Source: Candidatus Fermentibacterota bacterium (GTDB lineage Bacteria; Fermentibacterota; Fermentibacteria; Fermentibacterales; Fermentibacteraceae). From it: a stretch of DNA of 13,370 nucleotides. The notes beneath the pieces are model-generated. The model saw only the letters and a program-made list of their open reading frames with translations, ran no database searches and was not told where the DNA came from. The stretch is taken from NCBI GenBank assembly GCA_012523605.1, contig JAAYTY010000028.1:1-13370 (forward strand), read 5' to 3'. Below are positions 6,849 to 13,370 of this stretch, piece by piece. The translations under genes were made by a program, and so were the position numbers. Position 1 is the first letter of the stretch, and each line of letters starts with the position of its first letter.

Positions 6849-6877
6849 TTGACCCTTATCGCGAGTATCCCGATAAT
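6849..6877 (+). promoter_or_regulatory. Promoter of tRNA-Ser(GCU)
   Basis: TTGACC (6849-6854) and GATAAT (6872-6877) are separated by 17 bases. The predicted start is near 6884, eight bases before the tRNA. The GC-rich discriminator CTCGCTCC follows the -10, a feature of stringently controlled stable-RNA promoters. The tRNA-Glu promoter at 13256 is nearly the same from the -10 on. Confidence 0.8.
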
Positions 6878-6891
6878 CTCGCTCCGCGTGC

Positions 6892-6984
6892 GGAGAGGTG
6901 GCCGAGTGGCTGAAGGCAACCGCCTGCTAAGCGGTTGACGGGCCAAAAGCTTGTCCGGGGGTTCGAATCCCCCCCTCTCCGCCA
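6892..6984 (+). tRNA. tRNA-Ser (anticodon GCU)
   Basis: The acceptor stem GGAGAGG (6892-6898) pairs with CCTCTCC (6974-6980), followed by discriminator G and an encoded CCA (6982-6984). The anticodon stem ACCGC/GCGGT encloses the loop CTGCTAA, with anticodon GCT at 6926-6928, reading AGC/AGU serine codons. A long variable arm, GACGGGC-CAAAA-GCTTGTC (6937-6955), is the class II feature expected of serine tRNA. The T arm is GGGGG-TTCGAAT-CCCCC (6957-6973). All parts are intact. Confidence 0.97.
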
Positions 6985-7002
6985 GCCCAACGCCGGGTGA
7001 TC

Positions 7003-7023
7003 GGCGGTGTCGCAGACACCGTC
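7003..7023 (+). terminator. Hairpin after tRNA-Ser, possible terminator
   Basis: GGCGGTGTC-GCA-GACACCGTC forms nine pairs, including one G-U, with a three-base loop, 18 bases after the tRNA CCA. Only a weak T content follows (GCTTCAC), so it may be a Rho-dependent or processing-related hairpin rather than a full intrinsic terminator. Confidence 0.4.
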
Positions 7024-7146
7024 GCTTCACTCCGGCGGATCGGAGCCCCGCCAACATAACCGCGAAGCGGTCTTCGGAAGAATGGATGCCGTCTCCGCCG
7101 GCCACTTGACCGCCGGTCCCTTTCTCCGGCAGGTAATGCACATGGA

Positions 7147-7920
7147 ATGCGGCCTGCTCGTATGTTGAAGGATCTGGCCCGCCTTTTCGAAGGGATGGGG
7201 CGGTTCGCCGTGGCCTTCAGCGGCGGTGTGGACAGCTCGCTCCTGTGCGCCGTCGCCGCGAGGGCCGCGAATGAAGGATTCGTCGCCGTCACCGCCGAAA
7301 CTCCCTTCACTCACGGAAGCGACCTGGAAAGGGCGCGAGCTCTCGCAACCCGAATGGGTTTCGAGCACAGGCTGGTCTCGATCGATCCTGCCGCAGATCC
7401 CTCGATCGCATCCAACCGCTCCGACAGGTGCTATCTCTGCAAGAAGCTCATCATGGGCCGGTTATCTGCCGAGGCTGCAAATCTGGGCCTGAACGCTCTG
7501 ATGGACGGCACGAACGCCGACGACATGGGTGAAGATCGCCCGGGCCTTCGGGCTCTTCGGGAACTGGGGATCAGGAGCCCGCTCGCGGAGCTGGGCATGA
7601 ACAGGGCGGCGGTTGTCTCCTTGTCGGTCGAGCTCGGCCTGCCCGACCCTTACCGCCGCAACGCCGCCTGCCTCGCCACCAGGATTCCCCGGGGTGTCGC
7701 GATCACCCCCGGCCTGCTCCGGCTCGCGGAGGGGCTCGAGAGTCGGGTGCTGGCGACGGGCCTGTCCTTCGCGAGAGTGCGTACGGACGGCATTTCCGCA
7801 ACCGTGGAACTGTTGCGCGAGGAAGCGGAGAACCTGCCGCCCGGGCTGGAGGCTGCGCTCGAAAAGATCGCAAGGGAGGCCGGTGTGCATCTGTCTGGGA
7901 TACGGTGCTACGAGAAGTGA
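7147..7920 (+). CDS. larE: LarE: ATP-dependent sulfur transferase for nickel-pincer nucleotide cofactor synthesis
   Basis: The protein has 257 residues, close to the usual LarE length. SGGVDSS at 25-31 is the PP-loop that binds ATP. RCYLCKK at 94-100, GTNADD at 121-126, RPGLRALRELGIRSPL at 131-146 and ACLATRIPRG at 174-183 are LarE family blocks. LarE adenylates the carboxylates of the pyridinium precursor made by LarB and turns them into thiocarboxylates; LarC then adds nickel. The cofactor serves lactate racemase and other LarA-type enzymes. Cys95, Cys98 and Cys175 are all present. Cys175 sits in the motif of the sacrificial cysteine of Lactobacillus LarE, while a three-cysteine set is what Fe-S-type LarE proteins use. 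No larA, larB or larC is in the window. The ribosome site is weak (GGCAGG, 13 bases before ATG); the ATG at 7162 is an alternative start. The gene converges on mnmA with 24 bases between. Confidence 0.88.
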   Translation: MRPARMLKDLARLFEGMGRFAVAFSGGVDSSLLCAVAARAANEGFVAVTAETPFTHGSDLERARALATRMGFEHRLVSIDPAADPSIASNRSDRCYLCKKLIMGRLSAEAANLGLNALMDGTNADDMGEDRPGLRALRELGIRSPLAELGMNRAAVVSLSVELGLPDPYRRNAACLATRIPRGVAITPGLLRLAEGLESRVLATGLSFARVRTDGISATVELLREEAENLPPGLEAALEKIAREAGVHLSGIRCYEK

Positions 7921-7944
7921 CGGCGGGTTGCCGGATAGGGGGGC

Positions 7945-9033
7945 CTATCTTCCCTTCGAAGAAACGCCCCCGGTGATCGTTCCCGCTCCAAGAACGGCAT
8001 CTCCGTCGTAGATCGCCGCGATCTGGCCCGGCGTGACGGCGGGCTGGGGCACGTCGAACGACACTTCGATCTCGTCGCCTCCCTCTGAGACGCTGACGGT
8101 GCAGCTTGCAGGCGTGTGCCTGCTGCGGATCCTCACCGCGGCCCTGAACGAACCCGAGGGATTCTCCAGTGCGATCCAGTTCATCCCTCCCGCCCTCAGC
8201 CCTCCGCACATAAGGCGCTCGGCGGGTCCTACGACGACGCGGTTGCCTGGCATATCGATCTCCAGCACGTACATCGGTTCACGAAGACCGCCCAGCCCCA
8301 GGCCCGACCGCTGTCCCACCGTGAAGAGCATCGCCCCGCGGTGCTCGCCCAGCACCCTGCCCTCGAAATCCACTATCGGCCCCGGGGCGGGAGTCCTGTC
8401 TCGAACCAGCGCAGCGAAGGCGCCGCCCGCCGCGAAGTCCTGGCTCTCGCGCTTCATGACGAGCCTCGACAGACCGGCATCTTCCGCTATTTTGCGCACC
8501 TCCCGCTTCGAAAGGCTCCCCAAGGGCAGATCCAGCAGGTTCAGCCGGGCCTGCGGCAGGAGAGAGAGGAAGTAGCTCTGGTCCTTGCCCCTGTCGGCCC
8601 CCGCGAACAGGAGGCTGCGCCCGGCGGATGACAAGGCCGTGCGGGCGTAGTGACCGGTTGCAACCCTGTCGAAGACCTGCCCGGATGCACGTGCGGTCTC
8701 GATCAGCGAGCCGAGCTTCACATGCCTGTTGCAGAGTGCGCACGGGTTGGGAGTGAGGCCGGCCGAATACATGCGGCCTGCGGCTTCCAGGACGTGCTCT
8801 CTGAAGCTCGAGGACACGTCCAGCACGGTGAGCGGAATGCCCAGCCCTTCGGCGGCGGCAGCGGCGTGTTCGGCGGATTCGGACGCCCCCTCGCCCCAGC
8901 AGGAACCGGGGGGAGCTGATGCATCATTCCCGGGCAGCATGTGAATGCCCGCGACATCCGCGCCGTCACGCAGGAGCATGAATGCGGCAACGGCTGAATC
9001 CACTCCGCCGCTCATAAGCACGAGGTACTTCAT
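7945..9033 (-). CDS. mnmA: MnmA: tRNA 2-thiouridine(34) synthase, variant cysteine pattern
   Basis: The protein has 362 residues, the normal length. SGGVDS at 8-13 is the PP-loop; TPNPCALCNRHVK at 94-106, ATGHYAR at 125-131, KDQSYFL at 150-156 and FTVGQRSGLGLGG at 237-249 are MnmA signatures. The C-terminal beta domain is complete. MnmA thiolates U34 of tRNA-Gln, -Glu and -Lys using ATP and a relayed sulfur. In the classical enzyme the first cysteine lies in NPDxxC and the second in a CFxG-type motif after ESQ. Here the Asp is replaced by Cys98, giving Cys98-x2-Cys101, and the later motif reads ESQDFAAGG with no cysteine. Start chosen: ATG at 9033, with AAGGGA six bases upstream and the family-typical MKYLVLMSGG. 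An 18-residue upstream extension of the frame is rejected because it crosses the promoter. TAGTAT at 9058-9053 is a plausible -10. Confidence 0.93.
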   Translation of the reverse strand: MKYLVLMSGGVDSAVAAFMLLRDGADVAGIHMLPGNDASAPPGSCWGEGASESAEHAAAAAEGLGIPLTVLDVSSSFREHVLEAAGRMYSAGLTPNPCALCNRHVKLGSLIETARASGQVFDRVATGHYARTALSSAGRSLLFAGADRGKDQSYFLSLLPQARLNLLDLPLGSLSKREVRKIAEDAGLSRLVMKRESQDFAAGGAFAALVRDRTPAPGPIVDFEGRVLGEHRGAMLFTVGQRSGLGLGGLREPMYVLEIDMPGNRVVVGPAERLMCGGLRAGGMNWIALENPSGSFRAAVRIRSRHTPASCTVSVSEGGDEIEVSFDVPQPAVTPGQIAAIYDGDAVLGAGTITGGVSSKGR

Positions 9034-9051
9034 CAGGCGTCCCTTCGAAGC

Positions 9052-9058
9052 TATACTA
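9052..9058. promoter_or_regulatory. Candidate -10 region between mnmA and the EFR1 gene
   Basis: CTATACTAAC at 9051-9060 reads TAGTAT on the minus strand (9058-9053). This predicts a start near 9046 and a leader of only about 13 bases that begins at the mnmA ribosome site. On the plus strand it reads TATACT (9052-9057) and could also drive the gene at 9145 with an 80-base leader. No clear -35 is seen. Confidence 0.4.
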
Positions 9059-9144
9059 ACTCCGGATACCGCGAAGGGCACCGTCATGCTCCGAAGCGGC
9101 AGGTTGGTTATGTTAACATTCTAATCAGCTGAAACGGAAAGGCG

Positions 9145-9915
9145 ATGATCAAGAGCGATATCGACTTCTGCTTCTTCTCGGGCACAGGCAACACCGCCGT
9201 GTGCGTAAGCGCCATGGCTGCGGTGTTCAGGCAGGGCGATGTGGTTGTCCGAACACGCCCGATCGAGGACACCGACCCGGCATCCCTGCCTCCCGGGGGA
9301 ATACTGGGCCTCGCCTGTCCGGCAGCCGCCTTCACGACCTATCCCCTGGTCTGGAGGTTCTTCCGCAACCTCCCTCCTTCGGGCGGGAGGTCCGCCTTCC
9401 TGCTCGTGACAATGAGCAGATCGACGATGGGGCTTGTGGGCCCCCTCAGGCAGCATCTGAAGCATCTCGGCTACAAGGTGCTGGGCGCGCGCCGGATCGT
9501 TATGCCGTCGAACTTCCTGAAGCGAAGGACGGATCCGGAACGCGACGCGGCCCTCGTCAGGCGCGGGATCGAGAAGTCCGAGTCGTTCGCCCGTGATCTC
9601 ATGCAGGGAACCTCATCCTGGCCGAGAGTGCCCCTCCTTTCCGACCTCGCCTGCCTCCTGCTCGGGAACGACAGGCCGTTCTCGTTCATGCGCAGGAAGC
9701 TGCCTCTCGAGGCCGACAGGTCGGTCTGCACCGGATGCGGCCTGTGTGCGGAGCACTGCCCCGTGAGGAACATCAGGATGCGGGACTTCCCACAGCATCT
9801 CGACCGCTGCGAACTCTGCATGCGCTGCCAGGGGATATGCCCCGTGAACGCCGTCACCGTCGGCGGCAGGAAGTACATCCAGCGACAGACCACGGCCCGG
9901 CCCTGGGAGGCCTGA
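9145..9915 (+). CDS. EFR1-family flavodoxin/ferredoxin fusion protein
   Basis: The protein has 256 residues. The N-terminal half is flavodoxin-like: FFSGTGNT at 10-17 is the phosphate-binding loop for FMN, and VTMSRSTMG at 88-96 lies where flavin-contact loops fall. The C-terminal part is a two-cluster ferredoxin: Cys195, 198, 201 and 205, and Cys222, 225, 228 and 232, each C-x2-C-x2-C-x3-C-P. Each CP-terminated set normally supports a [4Fe-4S] cluster. This matches EFR1-type ferredoxins, thought to pass electrons in anaerobic metabolism; the partner is unknown. The protein has no signal peptide and should be cytoplasmic. ATG is preceded by GGAAAGG very close to the start. It is divergent from mnmA and 87 bases upstream of glnS. 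Confidence 0.88.
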   Translation: MIKSDIDFCFFSGTGNTAVCVSAMAAVFRQGDVVVRTRPIEDTDPASLPPGGILGLACPAAAFTTYPLVWRFFRNLPPSGGRSAFLLVTMSRSTMGLVGPLRQHLKHLGYKVLGARRIVMPSNFLKRRTDPERDAALVRRGIEKSESFARDLMQGTSSWPRVPLLSDLACLLLGNDRPFSFMRRKLPLEADRSVCTGCGLCAEHCPVRNIRMRDFPQHLDRCELCMRCQGICPVNAVTVGGRKYIQRQTTARPWEA

Positions 9916-9952
9916 ACCCCGGGGATGCGGGCCTGGAGCGACGGTGTTGGCG

Positions 9953-9973
9953 GGGTCCATGGGCCCTGTTGTT
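9953..9973 (+). terminator. Possible terminator after the EFR1 gene
   Basis: GGGTC-CATG-GGCCC (9953-9966) is a five-pair stem with one G-U pair and a four-base loop, followed by TGTTGTT. It lies 38 bases after the stop and 30 bases before the glnS ATG. The T tract is broken, so this is tentative. Confidence 0.35.
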
Positions 9974-10002
9974 AGAAGGCGACAATCCAGTGAGGATACG
10001 AC

Positions 10003-11739
10003 ATGGATGACGGCAGAAAGACTTCGGGAGACGGCGGGAATGCAGTACCGGAAACCCCCGCCGACTTCATCAGGGAAATCATCCTTGAGCACAACCGCAG
10101 CGGGAGGTTCGGGGGCAGGGTACACACGCGGTTCCCGCCCGAACCCAACGGATACCTTCACATCGGGCACGCGAAATCCATCTGCCTCAACTTCGGAATA
10201 GCCAGGGATTTCTCCGGGAAGTGCAACCTCCGCTTCGACGACACCAACCCCTCCAGGGAGGAGACGGAGTACGTCGATTCCATAATCAACGACGTCCGCT
10301 GGCTGGGATTCGACTGGGAGGACAGGCTCTTCTACGCCTCGGACTACTTCGAGAACCTGTACCGCTTCGCCGAACAGCTCGTGATGAGTGGGAAGGCGTA
10401 TGTCTGCGACCTGACGGCCGAGCAGGTCAAAGAGTACCGCGGCACACTGACCGAACCGGGACGCAACAGCCCCTGGCGCGACCGGACGGCGGAGGAGAAT
10501 CTCGACCTCTTCAGAAGAATGAGGGCCGGCGAGTTCCCCGACGGTTCGCGCACCCTCAGGGCGAAGATAGACATGGCCTCGCCGAATCTGAACATGCGCG
10601 ACCCGGTGATCTACCGCATCCTGCGCGCCAGTCACCACAGAACCGGCGACAAGTGGTGCATCTATCCCATGTACGACTTCGCGCATCCGATTTCGGACTC
10701 GCTGGAGGGAATCACACACTCGATATGCACGCTCGAGTTCGAGGATCACAGGCCTTTGTACGACTGGTTCCTCGAGGAGCTGGGCATCCACCACTCCCAG
10801 CAGATCGAGTTCGCGAGGCTCAACCTCACCCACACCGTGATGAGCAAGCGCAAGTTCCTCGAGCTCGTGAACGATGGCCTGGTTCGCGGATGGGACGATC
10901 CGAGAATGCCCACGCTGGCCGGCATGAGGCGCCGCGGCTACCCTCCCGCGGCGATACGCGCATTCGCCGAGAGGGTCGGAGTGGCCAAGCGCGACAGTGT
11001 TGTGGACATCGCACTGCTTGAGCACTGCGTTCGCGAGGATCTGAACCGGACGGCCCCCCGTGCGATGGCTGTGCTGAGGCCGGTCAGGCTGGTCATCGAG
11101 AACTACCCCCCGGGGATGACCGAGGAGTTCGACTTCGTGGTGAACCCGGAGGATCCTTCCGCAGGAACGCGCCGGATCCCCTTTTCCGGGGTGCTGTACA
11201 TCGAGCGGGACGATTTCATGGAATCACCGCCCCCTAAGTTCTTCAGGCTGTCGCCGGGCAGGGAGGTCCGCCTCAGATATGCCTATCTCGTCACCTGCAC
11301 GGACGTGGTGAAGGATCCCGCGACCGGCGAGGTTGTCGAGATCCGCTGCATCTACGATCCTGCCACCAGGGGAGGCGACGCCCCCGACGGTCGCAGGGTG
11401 AAGGCTACTCTGCACTGGGTGTCCGCATTGCACTGCGTTCCCGCCGAAGTGAGGCTGTACGAGCACCTGTTCAGCGTGCCCTTCCCGGGCTCGACCGAGG
11501 GGCGGAGCTGGAAGGAGGACATCAATCCCTCCAGCCTCGAGGTTCTCTCCGGCTGCATGGTGGAGCGTCATCTCGCCTCGTCGGAACCCGGCGCGGCATG
11601 GCAGTTCGAGCGCCTGGGCTACTTCTGTGCCGATTCGGCCGACTCGAGACCCGGAGCCCCGGTCTTCAACCGGACCGTCACGCTGAGGGACGAGTGGGCG
11701 AAGATCGCAAGGTCGGCGCCGAAGGACGGGGGGAACTGA
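10003..11739 (+). CDS. glnS: Glutaminyl-tRNA synthetase
   Basis: The protein has 578 residues, within the usual bacterial GlnRS range of about 550-580. The class Ic HIGH motif is PPEPNGYLHIGHAK at 45-58, and the PPEPNGYLHIGHAK form separates GlnRS from GluRS. The second ATP motif, VMSKRK at 279-284, stands for KMSKS. RFDDTNP at 77-83 and YPMYDFAHP at 221-229 are also GlnRS hallmarks. The C-terminal half (about 345-560) is the two-barrel anticodon-binding region, including LHWVSALHCVPAEVRLY. The enzyme charges tRNA-Gln directly in the cytoplasm, so this organism need not depend only on the amidotransferase route. ATG has AGTGAGGA about eight bases upstream. One base separates its stop from the gltX start. 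Confidence 0.97.
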   Translation: MDDGRKTSGDGGNAVPETPADFIREIILEHNRSGRFGGRVHTRFPPEPNGYLHIGHAKSICLNFGIARDFSGKCNLRFDDTNPSREETEYVDSIINDVRWLGFDWEDRLFYASDYFENLYRFAEQLVMSGKAYVCDLTAEQVKEYRGTLTEPGRNSPWRDRTAEENLDLFRRMRAGEFPDGSRTLRAKIDMASPNLNMRDPVIYRILRASHHRTGDKWCIYPMYDFAHPISDSLEGITHSICTLEFEDHRPLYDWFLEELGIHHSQQIEFARLNLTHTVMSKRKFLELVNDGLVRGWDDPRMPTLAGMRRRGYPPAAIRAFAERVGVAKRDSVVDIALLEHCVREDLNRTAPRAMAVLRPVRLVIENYPPGMTEEFDFVVNPEDPSAGTRRIPFSGVLYIERDDFMESPPPKFFRLSPGREVRLRYAYLVTCTDVVKDPATGEVVEIRCIYDPATRGGDAPDGRRVKATLHWVSALHCVPAEVRLYEHLFSVPFPGSTEGRSWKEDINPSSLEVLSGCMVERHLASSEPGAAWQFERLGYFCADSADSRPGAPVFNRTVTLRDEWAKIARSAPKDGGN

Positions 11740-11740
11740 G

Positions 11741-13234
11741 ATGACGGTAAGGACGAGGATAGCGCCCTCCCCCACTGGCGATCCCCATGTCGGAACGGCC
11801 TATCAGGCACTGTTCGACTACGTCTGGGCCAAGAAGAACGGGGGGAGCTTCGTCCTTCGCATTGAGGACACCGACAGGGAGCGATTCTCTTCGCGGTCCG
11901 AGCAGGCGATATACGACTCTCTGGAGTGGCTGGGCCTGAAATGGGACGAAGGCCCTGGAGTGGGAGGGCCCTTCGGCCCGTACCGCCAGAGCGAGAGGCT
12001 TGGAATCTATCGCGAGCACACCGAGGCTCTGCTGTCCCGGGATGCAGCATACAGGTGCTTCTGCACCAGGGAGCGCCTGCTCTCTATGCGGGAGGCGCGC
12101 AGAGCGGGCGCCGACTCGGGATACGACAGGCACTGCCGGGACATCCCCCGCGACGAATCCGACCGAAGGGCTGCCGCTGGCGAGCCCCACGTGATACGCA
12201 TGAAGGCCCCGCTGGAAGGCGACTGCGTCTTCAGAGACCTCCTGCGGGGGGAGATCCGCAAGGCCTGGTCCACGGTTGACGACCAGGTCCTTCTGAAGAG
12301 CGACGGCTTCCCCACCTATCACCTGGCCGTAGTGGTGGACGACCACCTGATGCGGATAAGCCACATCATACGCGGCGAGGAGTGGATCAACTCCGTGCCG
12401 AAGCACATCCGCCTGTTCGAGGCCTTCGGTTGGGAGCCTCCGGTGTTCTGTCACCTCCCCCTTCTGCGCAACGCAGACCATAGCAAGCTCTCGAAGAGGG
12501 ATAATCCAACCTCGATAACCTATTACAGAAGAGCGGGATTCCTTCCGGAGGCGCTCCTCAACTACCTGGGGATGATGGGCTGGAGCATGCCTGGCGGGGA
12601 AGAGAAGTTCACGCTGGAGGACATGCTCAGGGAGCTTCGCCTCGAGGACATCACCCTGGGAGGCCCTGTGTTCGATATCGCGAAGCTGCGCTGGCTGAAC
12701 GCCCGATACATCCGGGAGAACTACACGCCCGAGAGGCTGATGCCGGTGCTGGAGAATTGGGGCCTGGGGAGGGAACGCCTGCTGGAAGTGCTGAGGGTTG
12801 CGCACTCCCGGCTGGAGATTCTCGCCGACTGGGGTCCCCTGACATCCTTCGTCTTCTCGGACTCGGTGCCGCTCGACCCGCAGGCCCTTGAGATCAGGGG
12901 ACGTACTTCGGACGAGGTGCAGGAGATCTTCCAGATGGCCGTGTGGAGGATCGAAGGGCTTCCGGAGATGACCCCGTCAGCCTTGGAGGCGATGTTCAGG
13001 AACCTGGGCGAGAAGCTCGGCTTGAAGCTGCGCGATCTCACGAGGCCCTTCTATGTGGCCGTCTCCGGGTCGAAGGTTTCGATGCCGCTTTATGATTCCA
13101 TGGCTTTGCTGGGGAGCGTCATGTGTCGTGTGCGCCTGCGCAGGGCCATAGACTGCCTGGGCGGATTTGACGCCGAAAGGCGGAGCCGGACCATACAGCG
13201 GTACGAAGACCTCTTCGGTCGGGGGAATTACTGA
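11741..13234 (+). CDS. gltX: Glutamyl-tRNA synthetase
   Basis: The protein has 497 residues, normal for bacterial GluRS. RIAPSPTGDPHVGTA at 6-20 carries the HIGH-type motif, and HSKLSKRD at 247-254 is the KMSKS-type loop. RIEDTDRER at 40-48 is the GluRS signature. Cys106-x-Cys108 with Tyr128 and Cys132 matches the zinc-binding insertion of many bacterial enzymes. The C-terminal helices (about 330-490) form the anticodon-binding cage. It charges tRNA-Glu. With GlnRS next door it may be discriminating, that is, not charging tRNA-Gln, but this was not tested. The ATG begins one base after the glnS stop and uses a GGGGGGA within the end of glnS, so the pair are co-transcribed and probably coupled. 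A tRNA-Glu gene follows 65 bases later with its own promoter. Confidence 0.97.
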   Translation: MTVRTRIAPSPTGDPHVGTAYQALFDYVWAKKNGGSFVLRIEDTDRERFSSRSEQAIYDSLEWLGLKWDEGPGVGGPFGPYRQSERLGIYREHTEALLSRDAAYRCFCTRERLLSMREARRAGADSGYDRHCRDIPRDESDRRAAAGEPHVIRMKAPLEGDCVFRDLLRGEIRKAWSTVDDQVLLKSDGFPTYHLAVVVDDHLMRISHIIRGEEWINSVPKHIRLFEAFGWEPPVFCHLPLLRNADHSKLSKRDNPTSITYYRRAGFLPEALLNYLGMMGWSMPGGEEKFTLEDMLRELRLEDITLGGPVFDIAKLRWLNARYIRENYTPERLMPVLENWGLGRERLLEVLRVAHSRLEILADWGPLTSFVFSDSVPLDPQALEIRGRTSDEVQEIFQMAVWRIEGLPEMTPSALEAMFRNLGEKLGLKLRDLTRPFYVAVSGSKVSMPLYDSMALLGSVMCRVRLRRAIDCLGGFDAERRSRTIQRYEDLFGRGNY

Positions 13235-13255
13235 ACGGCGAAACCTGTGCCGGGC

Positions 13256-13285
13256 TTGACATAGGCTCGGCCGAGCGGAGATAAT
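13256..13285 (+). promoter_or_regulatory. Promoter of tRNA-Glu(CUC)
   Basis: TTGACA (13256-13261) and GATAAT (13280-13285) are 18 bases apart. The predicted start is near 13292, eight bases before the tRNA. A perfect 12-base palindrome, GCTCGGCCGAGC (13265-13276), fills much of the spacer. A GC-rich discriminator CCCGCTCC follows the -10. Confidence 0.8.
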
Positions 13286-13299
13286 CCCGCTCCCTCGGC

Positions 13300-13370
13300 G
13301 GTCCCATCGTCTAGAGGTCTAGGACGGGTGGTTCTCAGCCATCAAACCGGGGTTCGATTCCCCGTGGGAC
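13300..13370 (+). tRNA. tRNA-Glu (anticodon CUC), 3' end cut by window edge
   Basis: The acceptor strand GGTCCCA (13300-13306) pairs with TGGGAC at 13365-13370; the last paired base, the discriminator and any CCA lie beyond the window. The anticodon stem GGTGG/CCATC (one G-U pair) encloses the loop TTCTCAG, with anticodon CTC at 13334-13336, reading GAG. The T arm is CGGGG-TTCGATT-CCCCG (13348-13364). The variable region is short, as in class I tRNAs. Its position right after gltX links a synthetase with its substrate. Confidence 0.93.

Noticed and set aside
6334..6852. 172-codon plus-strand frame across the long intergenic region
   Set aside because: It overlaps the lipoprotein gene start and its promoter, has no ribosome site, and its composition is Arg/Pro-rich as expected for noncoding GC-rich DNA.
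7106..7139. TTGACC at 7106 as part of a larE promoter
   Set aside because: No -10-like hexamer lies 16-18 bases downstream; TAATGC is 22 bases away.
6892..7146. tRNA-Ser as an integration site of a mobile element
   Set aside because: No integrase gene and no repeated copy of the tRNA 3' end is found downstream in the window.
9613..11025. 470-codon minus-strand frame opposite EFR1 and glnS
   Set aside because: It crosses two clear plus-strand genes and their intergenic gap, with no start signal or domain of its own.
11678..12805. 375-codon minus-strand frame opposite gltX
   Set aside because: It is a shadow of the gltX reading frame without ribosome site or motif.

Overview
The window is a gene-dense stretch of a high-GC bacterial chromosome with mostly housekeeping genes. 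Starts are a mix of ATG, GTG and apparently one CTG, Shine-Dalgarno (SD) sequences are GGAGG-like, and arginine is often AGG. A small lipoprotein with a lipobox suggests a diderm. Having GlnRS together with GluRS, plus the unusual variants seen here, would fit an uncultured lineage such as part of the FCB group. That placement is a low-confidence inference; no marker gene here settles the phylum.

Layout. (1) 1-858, plus strand: the tail of a probable moaC overlaps a MogA-type molybdopterin adenylyltransferase with a MOSC-like N-terminal extension, which is molybdenum cofactor synthesis. (2) 840-1508, minus strand: a HAD phosphatase whose only sensible start is CTG. It runs away from a shared -10 region with a metallophosphoesterase (1617-2351), which appears leaderless and is translationally coupled to an ABC-F ATPase (2348-4318). 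(3) 4443-4664: a two-helix DUF4405-like membrane protein. (4) 4862-6402, minus strand: a two-gene operon of a small lipoprotein and a secreted protein that may be a degenerate M16-like protein, ending in an intrinsic terminator. (5) 6403-6891: a long intergenic region with a promoter on each strand, then tRNA-Ser(GCU). (6) 7147-9915: larE, mnmA (convergent with larE) and an EFR1-type flavodoxin-ferredoxin, giving a sulfur-transfer and Fe-S neighbourhood. (7) 10003-13370: glnS, gltX and a tRNA-Glu(CUC) cut by the window edge.

Functional links. moaC/mogA act in molybdopterin assembly. LarE and MnmA are both PP-loop ATPases that put sulfur on a cofactor or a tRNA, and both show cysteine patterns that could hold an Fe-S cluster. 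glnS, gltX, tRNA-Glu and mnmA all concern Gln/Glu decoding. The two tRNA genes have nearly identical promoters with the same geometry. I found no CRISPR array, insertion sequence, integrase, phage gene or recognisable defence system. The most unusual points are the noncanonical start, the cysteine rearrangement in MnmA, the uncharacterised secreted operon and the shared tRNA promoter architecture.
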